From Bacteroidales bacterium UBA6248 (lineage in GTDB: Bacteria > Bacteroidota > Bacteroidia > Bacteroidales > Lentimicrobiaceae): a stretch of 64,000 nt of DNA. Below, one piece after another: positions 23,906 through 33,318 of this stretch; within the stretch, counting starts at the first letter, position 1, and every line of letters begins with the position of its first letter. The stretch covers positions 1 to 64,000 of the forward strand of contig DJVU01000052.1 of assembly GCA_002441345.1 (NCBI GenBank), in the 5' to 3' direction. The notes below the pieces were generated by a model that was not told the DNA's origin, ran no database searches, and was given only the letters and a program-made list of their open reading frames with translations. Both the position numbers and the translations under genes were made by a program.

Positions 23906-26900
23906 ATGATAACAGCTGGCAATCGTTTGAAATTAAAGGGTTTAAGCCCGAATCGAATGATTGTGACCCTGCTTGTGGCGTTCCTAATAACCTGGGTTCC
24001 CCGGCTTCATGCTCAGGAATCCGAAGATCCGGAGTACGATGAAACCGGTGTCTTGCTTCTGGTTCAGGGCGTCGGCAGCTTTGAAATCAATGCCATTTAC
24101 TTGAACGACAGGATTTACGTTCCGGTTTCAGATGTGTTCGGCATCCTTAAGATCAACCATGAAGTCAGCCGGAATTACGATACGGTGAGCGGGTTCTTCC
24201 TTCGTGAAGACCTTCGGTATACCATCAGCAGACCCGGACATACCATCTCACTCGGCTCACAGACTTTCACTTCCGGCGAAAACAGCATGCTCCTTACCGA
24301 TGCCGGCATTTGTCTTCGCAACGACGTTTTTGGAAAGGTATTCGGGCTTAACCTTATTTTTAACTTCCGCAACCTCTCCCTTGAACTGAAAACAGCGCAC
24401 GAGCTGCCGGTGATCAGGGAAATCAGGCTTGCACAGATGCGCAGGAACCTGAACCGGCTGAAGGGAGAAGTAACCGCCGATACTACTCTTGGCAGGGATT
24501 ATCATCTGTTCAGGGGCGGGATGGCCGACTGGTCGGTAATTTCAACCCAGATTTCGGAAGAGAAGAGCGAAACGCGCGCCAATCTCGGAATGGGTGCTGA
24601 ACTGTTTGGCGGGGAAGCCAATGTGCTGCTGAATTATTCAACCCGTTCGGGCTTCGATGAGCGTCAACAGCAGTACCGCTGGCGCTGGGCCAACAACGAT
24701 GCCGGCATCGTTAAGCAGGTAATGGCCGGAAAGCTGCAGCCGCGTTCCATATCCTCCATTTATTCACCGGTACTCGGCGTCTCGGCAACCAACACTCCTA
24801 CCACTTTCCGAAAATCGTTCGGAAGCTATATCCTTTCCGACTATACCGAGCCGGGCTGGACGGTTGAGCTATACATCAACAACGTGATTGTGGAATACAC
24901 TACTGCCGATGCCTCCGGATTTTTCAGCTTTGAAGTGCCGCTGGTTTACGGAGCTTCACAGGTGATGCTTAAGTTTTACGGTCCCTGGGGCGAAGAACGG
25001 GTTCGCGAGCAAACCCTGAACATCCCCTACAACTTCATCCCGAAAGGCGAGGTGGAATACCATGTGAGTACCGGTATGGTGAGGGATACCTCCAGGGCGC
25101 TTTTCAGCAGGGTGGAAGCCGGAGCCGGAGTGCACCGAAACATCACGGTGGGGGGAGGGGTGGAGTTCCTCTCATCCATTAAGGAAAATCCTTCCATTCC
25201 CTTTTTGAATACCTCGGTTCGATTTCTGAACAATTTCCTGCTGAATGCTGAATACGCTCACGGGGTGCGTTCGCACGGACTGCTGAGCTACCGTCTTCCC
25301 TCGGGTTTGGTTTTTGATATCGATTACGCCATTTATGAAAAAGACCAGCAGGCCATCAGCTTCAACTACCTGGAAGAGCGCAAAGCCAGTCTCTCGTTTC
25401 CCCTGCTAACGGGAAAGGTACGTTCGTTCGGACGGCTGATATACCGCCAGAATGTTTTAAAATCCGTAACCTACAATACGGCCGAGATGCTGGTATCCTC
25501 CTACATCGGCCGCACGGGCGTGAGCCTTTCGGGATACGCAACCTGGCTGGATGCCGGCAATCCTTACGTGTATTCCAATCTGGCACTTGGAATTCGTATG
25601 GGTCGCAGTATTATGTTCCGGCCGCAGGCACAGTTCGATATCACAAATGGCAGCCTGATATCGGCACGTGCCGAGCTTGAAAAGGTTTTCCGCCGGAAGG
25701 CTTATCTTTCGCTGGTTTATGAAGAGAACCTCCGTTCCGCTTACCGCAGTGTGGAAGTAGCCTTCCGCTACGACCTTCCGTTTGCACTCACCGCCACCTC
25801 GGTGCGCCTCACCAATACCAACCTGCATACTACCGAAAGTGCCAGGGGCAGCTTTGCATTTGGCAGCGGCAACGGATACCTGCATGCCGACAACCGATCC
25901 ACTGTGGGAAGAGGCGGAATAACCGTAACCCCCTTCCTCGACATAAACCACAACGGCCTGCGCGATCCGGGCGAGCCTCTGGCATCGGGACTGAATGTAC
26001 GCATCAATGGCGGACGGCTGCTGAAACCCGTGGGCGACAGCCTTATCCGGATCATGGAGCTGGAGCCGTACATCAACTATCTGCTCGAACTCGACGATAA
26101 CAGTCTGGAAAACATTGCATGGCAGCTCGAGAAAAAGGTGATCGGGGTAAACATAGATCCCAACCAGTTCAAGCAGGTGATGATTCCCGTGAAGGTGATG
26201 GGTGAAGCCATCGGCAGCGTTTACCTTAAAGAGCAGGGAAAAACAAAGGGACAGGGCCGGATTACGCTTATTATCTCCGACAGCAGCGGGAGAGAAATCC
26301 ACCGCAGCCTTTCGGAACCCGACGGCTTCTTCAACTATATGGGTCTGGCTCCCGGAAGCTATTCCGTTACAACCGATACCACCCAGCTTTCCCGCCTGGG
26401 CCTGATATGCGAACCGGCAGTGTACACGTTCGATATAAGACCCTTATCCATTGGCGATATAGCGGGAGATCTGGAATTCATTCTTTCAAAGCCCGGGATG
26501 CCTGAAGTTTTACCCGATACTTCCATGGCTGCTGCGGTAAAACAGGAAGGTTTGGGCGCATTGACCGGAGGAGCAGAAGAAGCGACTGCAGATATTCCGG
26601 CTGGTGCTTTGCTGGACAACATCAGCCGGGTAATGGCTTCTGCCTCTGTCCCGGGGCTTGAGGCTGGACTGGAACCTGCGGTAATAACGGCTGTAATTGA
26701 AGGAAATGTGAATGCTTCAGCAGGCAGATACTGGGTTCAGGCCGGAGCCTTTGCCCGCTTGTCGAATGCCCGGGCTTTTGCACGTAAACTCAGTGCTTTG
26801 AGCGATTATCCGGTAGGAGTTATTAAGATTGGCAAATTATACAAAGTCAGATTCGGTTATTTTTTAACGGCATCCGAAACCGTTGAATGTGCCCGGTATA

Positions 26901-26947
26901 TGATGGCAAACGACGTGTTTGTATTTATCGGAGTAACCGATGAATAA
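23906..26947 (+). CDS. Usher-like outer-membrane barrel with C-terminal SPOR domain
   Basis: A 1,013-residue outer-membrane protein. Signal peptide, then a globular N-terminal part (residues 45-175). Many alternating β-strands follow, forming a barrel (about 190-690). A plug-like β-sandwich sits around 313-385 (GWTVELYINNVIVEY, DASGFFSFEVPLVYG, YGPWGEERVREQ, IPYNFIPKGEVEY), the strongest usher-like signature. Past the barrel are a Ca-loop Ig-like module (FLDINHNGLRDPGEP, about 690) and a second β-sandwich (GYLAPGSYSVTT type, about 820). The last 73 residues (941-1013) are a SPOR peptidoglycan-binding domain (YWVQAGAFARLSNARAFARKL split, KVRFGYF). It would export and assemble the DUF4402 subunits. 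Ushers of about 800 residues do not normally carry SPOR. A different barrel transporter is possible. Confidence 0.75.
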   Translation: MITAGNRLKLKGLSPNRMIVTLLVAFLITWVPRLHAQESEDPEYDETGVLLLVQGVGSFEINAIYLNDRIYVPVSDVFGILKINHEVSRNYDTVSGFFLREDLRYTISRPGHTISLGSQTFTSGENSMLLTDAGICLRNDVFGKVFGLNLIFNFRNLSLELKTAHELPVIREIRLAQMRRNLNRLKGEVTADTTLGRDYHLFRGGMADWSVISTQISEEKSETRANLGMGAELFGGEANVLLNYSTRSGFDERQQQYRWRWANNDAGIVKQVMAGKLQPRSISSIYSPVLGVSATNTPTTFRKSFGSYILSDYTEPGWTVELYINNVIVEYTTADASGFFSFEVPLVYGASQVMLKFYGPWGEERVREQTLNIPYNFIPKGEVEYHVSTGMVRDTSRALFSRVEAGAGVHRNITVGGGVEFLSSIKENPSIPFLNTSVRFLNNFLLNAEYAHGVRSHGLLSYRLPSGLVFDIDYAIYEKDQQAISFNYLEERKASLSFPLLTGKVRSFGRLIYRQNVLKSVTYNTAEMLVSSYIGRTGVSLSGYATWLDAGNPYVYSNLALGIRMGRSIMFRPQAQFDITNGSLISARAELEKVFRRKAYLSLVYEENLRSAYRSVEVAFRYDLPFALTATSVRLTNTNLHTTESARGSFAFGSGNGYLHADNRSTVGRGGITVTPFLDINHNGLRDPGEPLASGLNVRINGGRLLKPVGDSLIRIMELEPYINYLLELDDNSLENIAWQLEKKVIGVNIDPNQFKQVMIPVKVMGEAIGSVYLKEQGKTKGQGRITLIISDSSGREIHRSLSEPDGFFNYMGLAPGSYSVTTDTTQLSRLGLICEPAVYTFDIRPLSIGDIAGDLEFILSKPGMPEVLPDTSMAAAVKQEGLGALTGGAEEATADIPAGALLDNISRVMASASVPGLEAGLEPAVITAVIEGNVNASAGRYWVQAGAFARLSNARAFARKLSALSDYPVGVIKIGKLYKVRFGYFLTASETVECARYMMANDVFVFIGVTDE

Positions 26948-26968
26948 GGATTCCTTAATTGTGAACAG

Positions 26969-27529
26969 ATGCTGAAAGCCTTTGAAAATCCCTTTCCTGA
27001 AATTGTTACATCACGGCTGCTGCTCAACCGGTTTCAAACGGAAGATGCTGCTTCTGTGCAGAAACTCGCAGGCGATGAGGCTGTTGCATCCAACACTCTG
27101 GCCATGCCTTATCCGTATGCCGATGGAATGGCCGAAGCATGGATCGATACACACGAGCCAGGATTCAGAGGCGGTCAATCCGTGATTTTCGCCATCCGAA
27201 TCCGCGAAAGCGCAGAGGTGATAGGCGCCATAGGACTCTCCCTGCAGCTGCAGTACAGTCTGGCCGAGGTCGGCTATTGGATAGGCGTGCCTTACTGGAA
27301 TCGCGGATACTGCACCGAAGCCCTGGAAGCAGTTTTACAGTATGCTTTCCGCGAACTGGGGGTACACAAGGTAATGGCCACCCACTTTGCCTGCAACCCT
27401 GCCTCAGGCCGTGTGATGATAAAAGCAGGCATGCATCACGAAGCCCTGCTCAGTAAACATATGATGCACTGGGGAACGTATAAGGATCTGGTGTACTACG
27501 GCATTTTTAATCCGGAAGCTGAACGTTAG
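26969..27529 (+). CDS. GNAT N-acetyltransferase, RimJ/RimL-like
   Basis: A 186-residue cytoplasmic acetyltransferase of the GNAT fold. It opens with ITSRLLLNRF-type sequence (VTSRLLLNRF) and has IGAIGLSL (motif D/A region), EVGYWIGVPYWNRGYCTEAL carrying the acetyl-CoA loop in the RimJ/RimL variant, and VMATHFACNPASGRVMIKAGM near 135-155. It probably acetylates a protein N-terminus or small amine; substrate unknown. It follows the usher stop by 22 bases and may be read on the same transcript, but nothing links its activity to fibre assembly. Confidence 0.88.
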   Translation: MLKAFENPFPEIVTSRLLLNRFQTEDAASVQKLAGDEAVASNTLAMPYPYADGMAEAWIDTHEPGFRGGQSVIFAIRIRESAEVIGAIGLSLQLQYSLAEVGYWIGVPYWNRGYCTEALEAVLQYAFRELGVHKVMATHFACNPASGRVMIKAGMHHEALLSKHMMHWGTYKDLVYYGIFNPEAER

Positions 27530-27906
27530 TCGCAGGACATAATTCTCAGGGAGCTCCGTAATCCGGAAACCGCTGACGTAAGGGTAAGGTTAGGATTGAG
27601 TCAGGCAGAAATTCCGCGAACTTTCAGCATTTTGGATTCTCTAAACCTTCCGGAAAGTATAAAGCAACAACCCGTACCCGCGAATACAAGGTAAAAAAAC
27701 AATCCCGGTGTTATCGTACTGATGTGGCAAAAATAAGCGAAGCCGCTCAGGAAACATGAATTACACATTTCTGTTACGGATTCCACCTCAGCCTCACTTT
27801 ATCAACGGTTTCAGAATTCCCTGATTCAGGCCTGAAATTATTGTAATTTAGCAAATGGTATCACCTTTTACGTCAGAACGTATTTATTATTAATTAATAT
27901 CCGGAT
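27530..27906. other. Intergenic, promoter-like element only
   Basis: No gene supported; the minus frame at 27601-27786 has no recognisable family. TAATTTAG at 27844-27851 resembles a Bacteroidota -7 box and would serve the alpha-2-macroglobulin gene starting at 27907, without a clear -33. Confidence 0.35.
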
Positions 27907-30900
27907 ATGCATTACAAATCAGGTTTGCCCGTCTTAATTCTGCTTTTGGTTATTGCTTTGATGCAGGCATGCGGCAATGCAGACCGGGTTTCTGTGAAGC
28001 CGGCCAATTTCGGAGAACAGGCCGATCCTTACCAGGAGCTCGAGTTTGACTTCAGCCGCGATCTGGCATCCGATACAGTGTTTAACCGCTGGGACACGGC
28101 ACGTTACCTGATCTTTGAGCCGGCTGTGCAAGGCCGCTACCGCTGGCTGTCGGCCTCGCGTTTGTCGTTTGTCCCTTCAGCCCCCCTTGCTCCTAATACA
28201 GAGTATAAAGTACGCATTTCCGATGCGATACTCTCCCTTTCGGGGAAGGCGCTGAAACCGGTAGCCGAAATACTCGGGTTTCACACCCCCTTTCTGACGG
28301 TGGAGCGTACGCAGGCATACTGGGGTCTGCATCCGGAAGATCCGCAGCAAATTCAGCTGAGGGTGAACCTGGTTTTTAATTATCCCGTTGAACCTGCTCA
28401 GATACGCAGTTTTATCACCCTCAAATGCGGGGGTCAGTCACTTGCCTTTGACATTCTCACTGCGGCTGCCGCCGAAGAAACCGAGCTGGCCGTTACTGTG
28501 CTTCCGGAATCCCTCTCGGGCAACGATCTGGAAATTACAGCCGCAAAAGGACTCCGTTGCGTGGGATCCGACCGTCCGCTGCCGGAGTCACTGGTACTGG
28601 CTCTCTCCATACCTCCCCGCGATCGCCTGGAAATTGCCGAAGCAAGAGGTACTTACGAAGAAGGTACCGGTATAATTACGGTGTATACATCTCAGCCTGT
28701 ACGTCATGAGTCACTTAAAGCCTGCGTTCAGCTCAACCCCTACCTGCCTTTTGAGGTTTCGGCAGCAGGCAACGGTTTCAGGATACAGGGCGATTTTTCG
28801 GAAGGCACCATTTATACCCTTAGCGTTTCCGGGAAGCTCAAAGGCGTTTTCGGCCCGGAACTGGGCAACGATTTTACACAGCAGGTTACCTTCGGCCCGC
28901 TTAAACCTTACCTTGCCTTTACAGAACAGAACAGCTTCTACCTTACCCCTCAGGGAGCACGCAATCTGGGGCTTCAGATCATCAATATACCGCGAATAAA
29001 AGTTACCGTATTCCGGGTGTTCGAAAACAACATTCAGCACTACCTGCGGTCCGGAAAGGAGTGGGACTGGCATTACCAGGACGACAGCTATTACGAAAGC
29101 TATTCCTATCCCATGGACGAGAACGCAGGGATGGTGATTTCATCGCGCGAATACGAAACGAAGTCTCTTCCCCGGAAGGGCAACTTCCGCCTGCTGAACC
29201 TCAGCCCGTCCGATCTGGAGGTGACTTCCGCCCGTAAGGGGATTTATCTGATACGGGCTGCTTCCGCAGATAAGCCCTGGCTTGGCGACACACAGCTGGT
29301 TTCGGTATCCGATATAGGTTTGATCGTCAGGCAGGGTACCGATGAGATATTCGTTGCGGCCCGCAGCATTGCGACAGCCCTGCCGCTGCCGGGCGTAGAA
29401 TTGCGGTTTATCAGCCGCAACAATCAGGAAATCCAGACACTCACCACCGGAAGCGACGGAACTGCCGTGCTCCGGAATGTAAAACAGCTGGCAGAAGGTT
29501 TTGCCCTCTCTATGATCTCTGCCCGCAAGGCCGATGATTTCAACGTTTTGCTTTTCGATCGCTCGGAAGTGGAAACCAGCCGGTTCGACGTTGCCGGCAA
29601 GCGCACTGCCGGACTCAACTACGACGTTTTTATGTATGGCGACCGAACCTTGTACCGGCCCGGCGATTCCGTTTACGTTAATGCCATTGTGCGTACCCAT
29701 TCCTGGGAAACTGTGGATGGCCTTCCCGTAAAGTTCAGGGTAATTGCACCCGATGGAAGGGATTTCCTGTTGCGAAGGACGTTGCTCGGTAACAACGGCT
29801 CAGCACAAATCGATTTTAAGCTGCCCGTTTCTTCCCTTACCGGAGGATATACCATTGAACTGCTGGCTTCAAACGATGTGCTGATGGGAAGTTACAGGAT
29901 ACGGGCCGAAGACTTTATGCCCGACCGTATTCGGGTGGATGTTTCTACGGGGAAAAAAGTGTTCAGACCGGGAGAATCGCTGGAGGCTTCCATTGCTGCA
30001 ACCAACCTGTTCGGACCTCCGGCAGCCGGTCGCAAAGTTGAAAACGAACTCCGCATCAGCCGCTACTCCTTCCGTCCTCAGCGATATTCCGATTATAACT
30101 TCGGAATTACCACGAAATCGGAACCTGTACTCGGAAGTCAGGTTGCAGAAGGGATTACGGATGCTGATGGAAAATTTGTTCAGCGATTTGAGCTTCCCGG
30201 TATAAAAGGTGCGGGTATCCTTGAGGGCGGACTTTACACCACTGTGTTTGATGAAACCGGAAGGCCGGTAAACCGCTTTGCGAATTTTCAGATTCTGACC
30301 CAGGATTACATGCTTGGAATTCGTGAGCTGCCCGGCTGGGTTGGAATACAGAAGCCGCTGGATATTAGCCTTGTCGCACTGGGGCCGGATGAGAAAACGG
30401 TAACTGGCCGTGCCCGCGTGGAGGTTGTGCGCATCGATTGGGAAACGGTTCTTGAGCGGAATTACGGACAAACGGCCTACAGGTCGCAGCGACGCGAAAA
30501 AGTGGTGTTTTCGCGCGAAATAAGTGTGCCGGCAGCGGGTGCGGTAATTCCCTACTCACCTCCATCGGCCGGCGAATATCAGGTGCGTGTCAGCCTTCCC
30601 GGAAATCCGGCATGGGTGGCTTCAACCTTCTATGCATGGAGCGCTGGCAACACGGGTAGTCCGGGCTTTTACGTTAACAGAGACGGAGAGGTAGGCATCG
30701 AAACCGATCGTGCCGGATACCAGCCGGGCGATGTGGCGGCCATACTTTTCAAGGCACCGTTCGACGGAGAGCTTCTGGTAACCGTGGAGCAGGACAGGGT
30801 GCTGGAACATCACAGCCTGAAGGTGGTAAACGGAGGGGCAGCGCTCAGGCTGAAAATTGGCGGGCAGCACATGCCCAATGCCTATATTGGTGCAACACTC

Positions 30901-33312
30901 ATCCGCCGTACCGATGGTTCCGGTATGCCGCTTACGGTGGCACACGGCTATAAAAGCATTGCAGTAACCCAGTCTGAACGAAAACTGGATGTTGCTGTTC
31001 AGGCACCGGAAAAGAGCCGTTCCGGCGTAAGGCAGACCATAAAAGTTAAAACCCGCCCGCATGCCGGTGTTACAATTGCAGTGGTCGACGAAGGCATCCT
31101 GCAGGTGAATGCTCAGCCATCGCCCGACCCTTTCGCGCATTTTTACGGGAAGCGGGCACTTGAGGTCACACCCTATGACCTTTTCGATGAACTCTATCCC
31201 GAATTGCTGCAAGGCAGCTCTTCCACGGGGGGCGACCGGGCGTTTGACCTGATGCGCAGGCTGAATCCCCTGACGGCAAAACGGGTGGAGCTGCTGTCGC
31301 GCTGGAGCGGCGTACGTAAAGCCAATGCCTCCGGTGAAGCCACATTCGAGGTTTCCATACCGGCATTTTCAGGTTCGGTACGGATTATGGCAGTTGCCTG
31401 GAAAGACAATCAGTTCGGTGCTGCCTCACGCAACCTTACCATTGCCGACCCCCTGGTGATAAGCACATCCCTGCCCCGTTTTCTGAGTCCGGGCGACGAA
31501 GCCAACGTTGTGGTAAGCTTGTCGAATACCACCGGCAAAGCGATGAAGGTTAAGCCTTCGGTGTCGGTAACAGGACCCGTGGAAGCCGGATCGTTTGAAA
31601 GCCATTCATTGGAAATTCCTGCCGGAGCCGAAGTACAGGCTATCTTCCCGCTAAGGGCGAAAAAAGAGACCGGTATTGCACACATTACAGTGAATATGGC
31701 CGGGCAGTCCGAAACATTCAGAGAGAAAACCGGGATTGGCGTTCGTCCCGCTTCGGGACTTGTAAAACAGGCTGAGGCAGTTACGATTGCAGGCGGCGGA
31801 AAGCGAACGTTTAAAGCACCTTCAGGATTTCTTCAGGGTACGGTGCAGTCGAAACTGCTGCTCACGCAAAATCCTGCCGGACAGTTTGCTCGCGACCTTT
31901 CGGGATTGGTGAACTATCCCCACGGATGTCTGGAACAGACCATTTCGGCAGCCTTTCCCCAGCTTTACTATGCCGGACTTTCGGCCCTGCTGATGCAGGA
32001 TGGAAAAGCCGGCCGGCAGGAGGTGAACGAAAACATAAGTCAGGCCATTCTGAAAATTGCATCCCTGCAACAATACAACGGGGGCCTGGTTTCATGGCCA
32101 TCGGGCGGCGAAATCGACTGGTGGAGTACGGCTTATGCGGGGCATTTTCTCACGGAAGCGTCGAAGGCAGGTTACGCCTCAAACCCTCAGGTTCTTAAAA
32201 ATATACTTGGATATCTCACCGAAAAAGTGAAGCAGCGTCCGGAAACAGCCAGCTATTATTCATCCGGAAACGGCGGCCCCTGGCAAAAGCGCATACAACC
32301 CGCCCGTGAAATATTCTATTCGCTGTATGTGCTGGCACTCAACGGAGAACGGCAGATACCGGTAATGAACTATTACAAGGCACGTCTGCAGGATCTGAGT
32401 TTCGACTCCCGTTACCTTCTGGCATGTACCTATGCGCTGGCAGGCGATATGCGCAACTTCAGCCAGATACTTCCTGCTTCCTGGGATCAGCGTGAAGAGC
32501 CCCGGGCCATGAGCGGCGGCAGCTACAGTTCGCCCGTACGCGACAGAGCCATATCCCTTTACACGCTTGTAAGCATCGATCCGGAACATCTTCAGGTGCC
32601 GTTGCTTGCGCGTCAGCTCGGAGAGATGTTGTCGGGAGCCTCCTGGTTGTCGACACAGGAACGGGCATTCTCGCTTCTGGCACTGGGCAAACTTGCCGTT
32701 GCCGGCAACCCCGGGAATCTTACGGCCACCGTTAACGTGAGCGACGGAAAAACATCCCGCTTCAGCGGAGAAGACCTGATCCTGACAACGGATGGCAGGG
32801 ATGCCACAGTGGCAACCACAGGAAGCGGAAACCTCTACGCATACTATGAAGTCAGTGGTATTCCGGCTTCAGGACCCCCACCCGATACCGACCGTGTGCT
32901 GCAGGTCAGGCGCAGACTGCTGAGCCGAGACGGCGATCCCGTAAATCCGGCCGGAATAGCACAGCATGATCTGCTGGTTGTGGAGATAAGCCTGAGAACG
33001 ACCGATAATACAAGCATTGAAAACGTAGTGGTTACCGATCTGCTCCCGGCCTGCTTTGAGGTGGAAAACACACGCCTTACCGAAGACAGAAGACCGGTAT
33101 GGATTAAGGAATCTACTGCGCCTGATTACATTGATGTTCGTGACGACCGTGTGAATCTTTTTACAACAGCCGGAGGGAGTGTCTCGAGGTTTTATTATCT
33201 GGTAAGGGCTACCGGCAGGGGTACGTTCGTGCATGGTCCTGTAAGCGCCGAAGCCATGTATAACGGGCAGTATTATTCCACAAGCGGAGCTTCAACGATA
33301 AAAGTAAGATAA
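27907..33312 (+). CDS. Bacterial alpha-2-macroglobulin, thioester-containing lipoprotein
   Basis: A 1,801-residue lipoprotein. Lipobox ending at Cys22 (IALMQAC), then MG-type β-sandwich domains (about 30-1000) with Ig-like repeats typical of the family (LYRPGDSVYVNAIVR near 585, GQKVFRPGESLEASI-type near 680). The bait-region neighbourhood lies near 1115-1150 (VDEGILQVN, LDLFDEL-like). The thioester motif CLEQ (YPHGCLEQT) is at Cys1341-Gln1344, with α/α-toroid sequence after it (QQYNGGLVSWPSGGE near 1400) and a C-terminal receptor-like domain. It should trap attacking proteases by covalent thioester linkage in the periplasm or at the envelope. In many bacteria the partner is pbpC, but here the next gene (6 bases on) is an HEYGH membrane protein. 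The thioester type implies real protease trapping rather than the thioester-less YfaS form. Confidence 0.93.
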   Translation: MHYKSGLPVLILLLVIALMQACGNADRVSVKPANFGEQADPYQELEFDFSRDLASDTVFNRWDTARYLIFEPAVQGRYRWLSASRLSFVPSAPLAPNTEYKVRISDAILSLSGKALKPVAEILGFHTPFLTVERTQAYWGLHPEDPQQIQLRVNLVFNYPVEPAQIRSFITLKCGGQSLAFDILTAAAAEETELAVTVLPESLSGNDLEITAAKGLRCVGSDRPLPESLVLALSIPPRDRLEIAEARGTYEEGTGIITVYTSQPVRHESLKACVQLNPYLPFEVSAAGNGFRIQGDFSEGTIYTLSVSGKLKGVFGPELGNDFTQQVTFGPLKPYLAFTEQNSFYLTPQGARNLGLQIINIPRIKVTVFRVFENNIQHYLRSGKEWDWHYQDDSYYESYSYPMDENAGMVISSREYETKSLPRKGNFRLLNLSPSDLEVTSARKGIYLIRAASADKPWLGDTQLVSVSDIGLIVRQGTDEIFVAARSIATALPLPGVELRFISRNNQEIQTLTTGSDGTAVLRNVKQLAEGFALSMISARKADDFNVLLFDRSEVETSRFDVAGKRTAGLNYDVFMYGDRTLYRPGDSVYVNAIVRTHSWETVDGLPVKFRVIAPDGRDFLLRRTLLGNNGSAQIDFKLPVSSLTGGYTIELLASNDVLMGSYRIRAEDFMPDRIRVDVSTGKKVFRPGESLEASIAATNLFGPPAAGRKVENELRISRYSFRPQRYSDYNFGITTKSEPVLGSQVAEGITDADGKFVQRFELPGIKGAGILEGGLYTTVFDETGRPVNRFANFQILTQDYMLGIRELPGWVGIQKPLDISLVALGPDEKTVTGRARVEVVRIDWETVLERNYGQTAYRSQRREKVVFSREISVPAAGAVIPYSPPSAGEYQVRVSLPGNPAWVASTFYAWSAGNTGSPGFYVNRDGEVGIETDRAGYQPGDVAAILFKAPFDGELLVTVEQDRVLEHHSLKVVNGGAALRLKIGGQHMPNAYIGATLIRRTDGSGMPLTVAHGYKSIAVTQSERKLDVAVQAPEKSRSGVRQTIKVKTRPHAGVTIAVVDEGILQVNAQPSPDPFAHFYGKRALEVTPYDLFDELYPELLQGSSSTGGDRAFDLMRRLNPLTAKRVELLSRWSGVRKANASGEATFEVSIPAFSGSVRIMAVAWKDNQFGAASRNLTIADPLVISTSLPRFLSPGDEANVVVSLSNTTGKAMKVKPSVSVTGPVEAGSFESHSLEIPAGAEVQAIFPLRAKKETGIAHITVNMAGQSETFREKTGIGVRPASGLVKQAEAVTIAGGGKRTFKAPSGFLQGTVQSKLLLTQNPAGQFARDLSGLVNYPHGCLEQTISAAFPQLYYAGLSALLMQDGKAGRQEVNENISQAILKIASLQQYNGGLVSWPSGGEIDWWSTAYAGHFLTEASKAGYASNPQVLKNILGYLTEKVKQRPETASYYSSGNGGPWQKRIQPAREIFYSLYVLALNGERQIPVMNYYKARLQDLSFDSRYLLACTYALAGDMRNFSQILPASWDQREEPRAMSGGSYSSPVRDRAISLYTLVSIDPEHLQVPLLARQLGEMLSGASWLSTQERAFSLLALGKLAVAGNPGNLTATVNVSDGKTSRFSGEDLILTTDGRDATVATTGSGNLYAYYEVSGIPASGPPPDTDRVLQVRRRLLSRDGDPVNPAGIAQHDLLVVEISLRTTDNTSIENVVVTDLLPACFEVENTRLTEDRRPVWIKESTAPDYIDVRDDRVNLFTTAGGSVSRFYYLVRATGRGTFVHGPVSAEAMYNGQYYSTSGASTIKVR

Positions 33313-33318
33313 AAGACT

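Noticed and set aside
25457..26302. 281-codon minus-strand frame within the usher-like gene
   Set aside because: Lies fully inside a well-supported plus gene, has no signal peptide or family pattern, and arises from codon bias.
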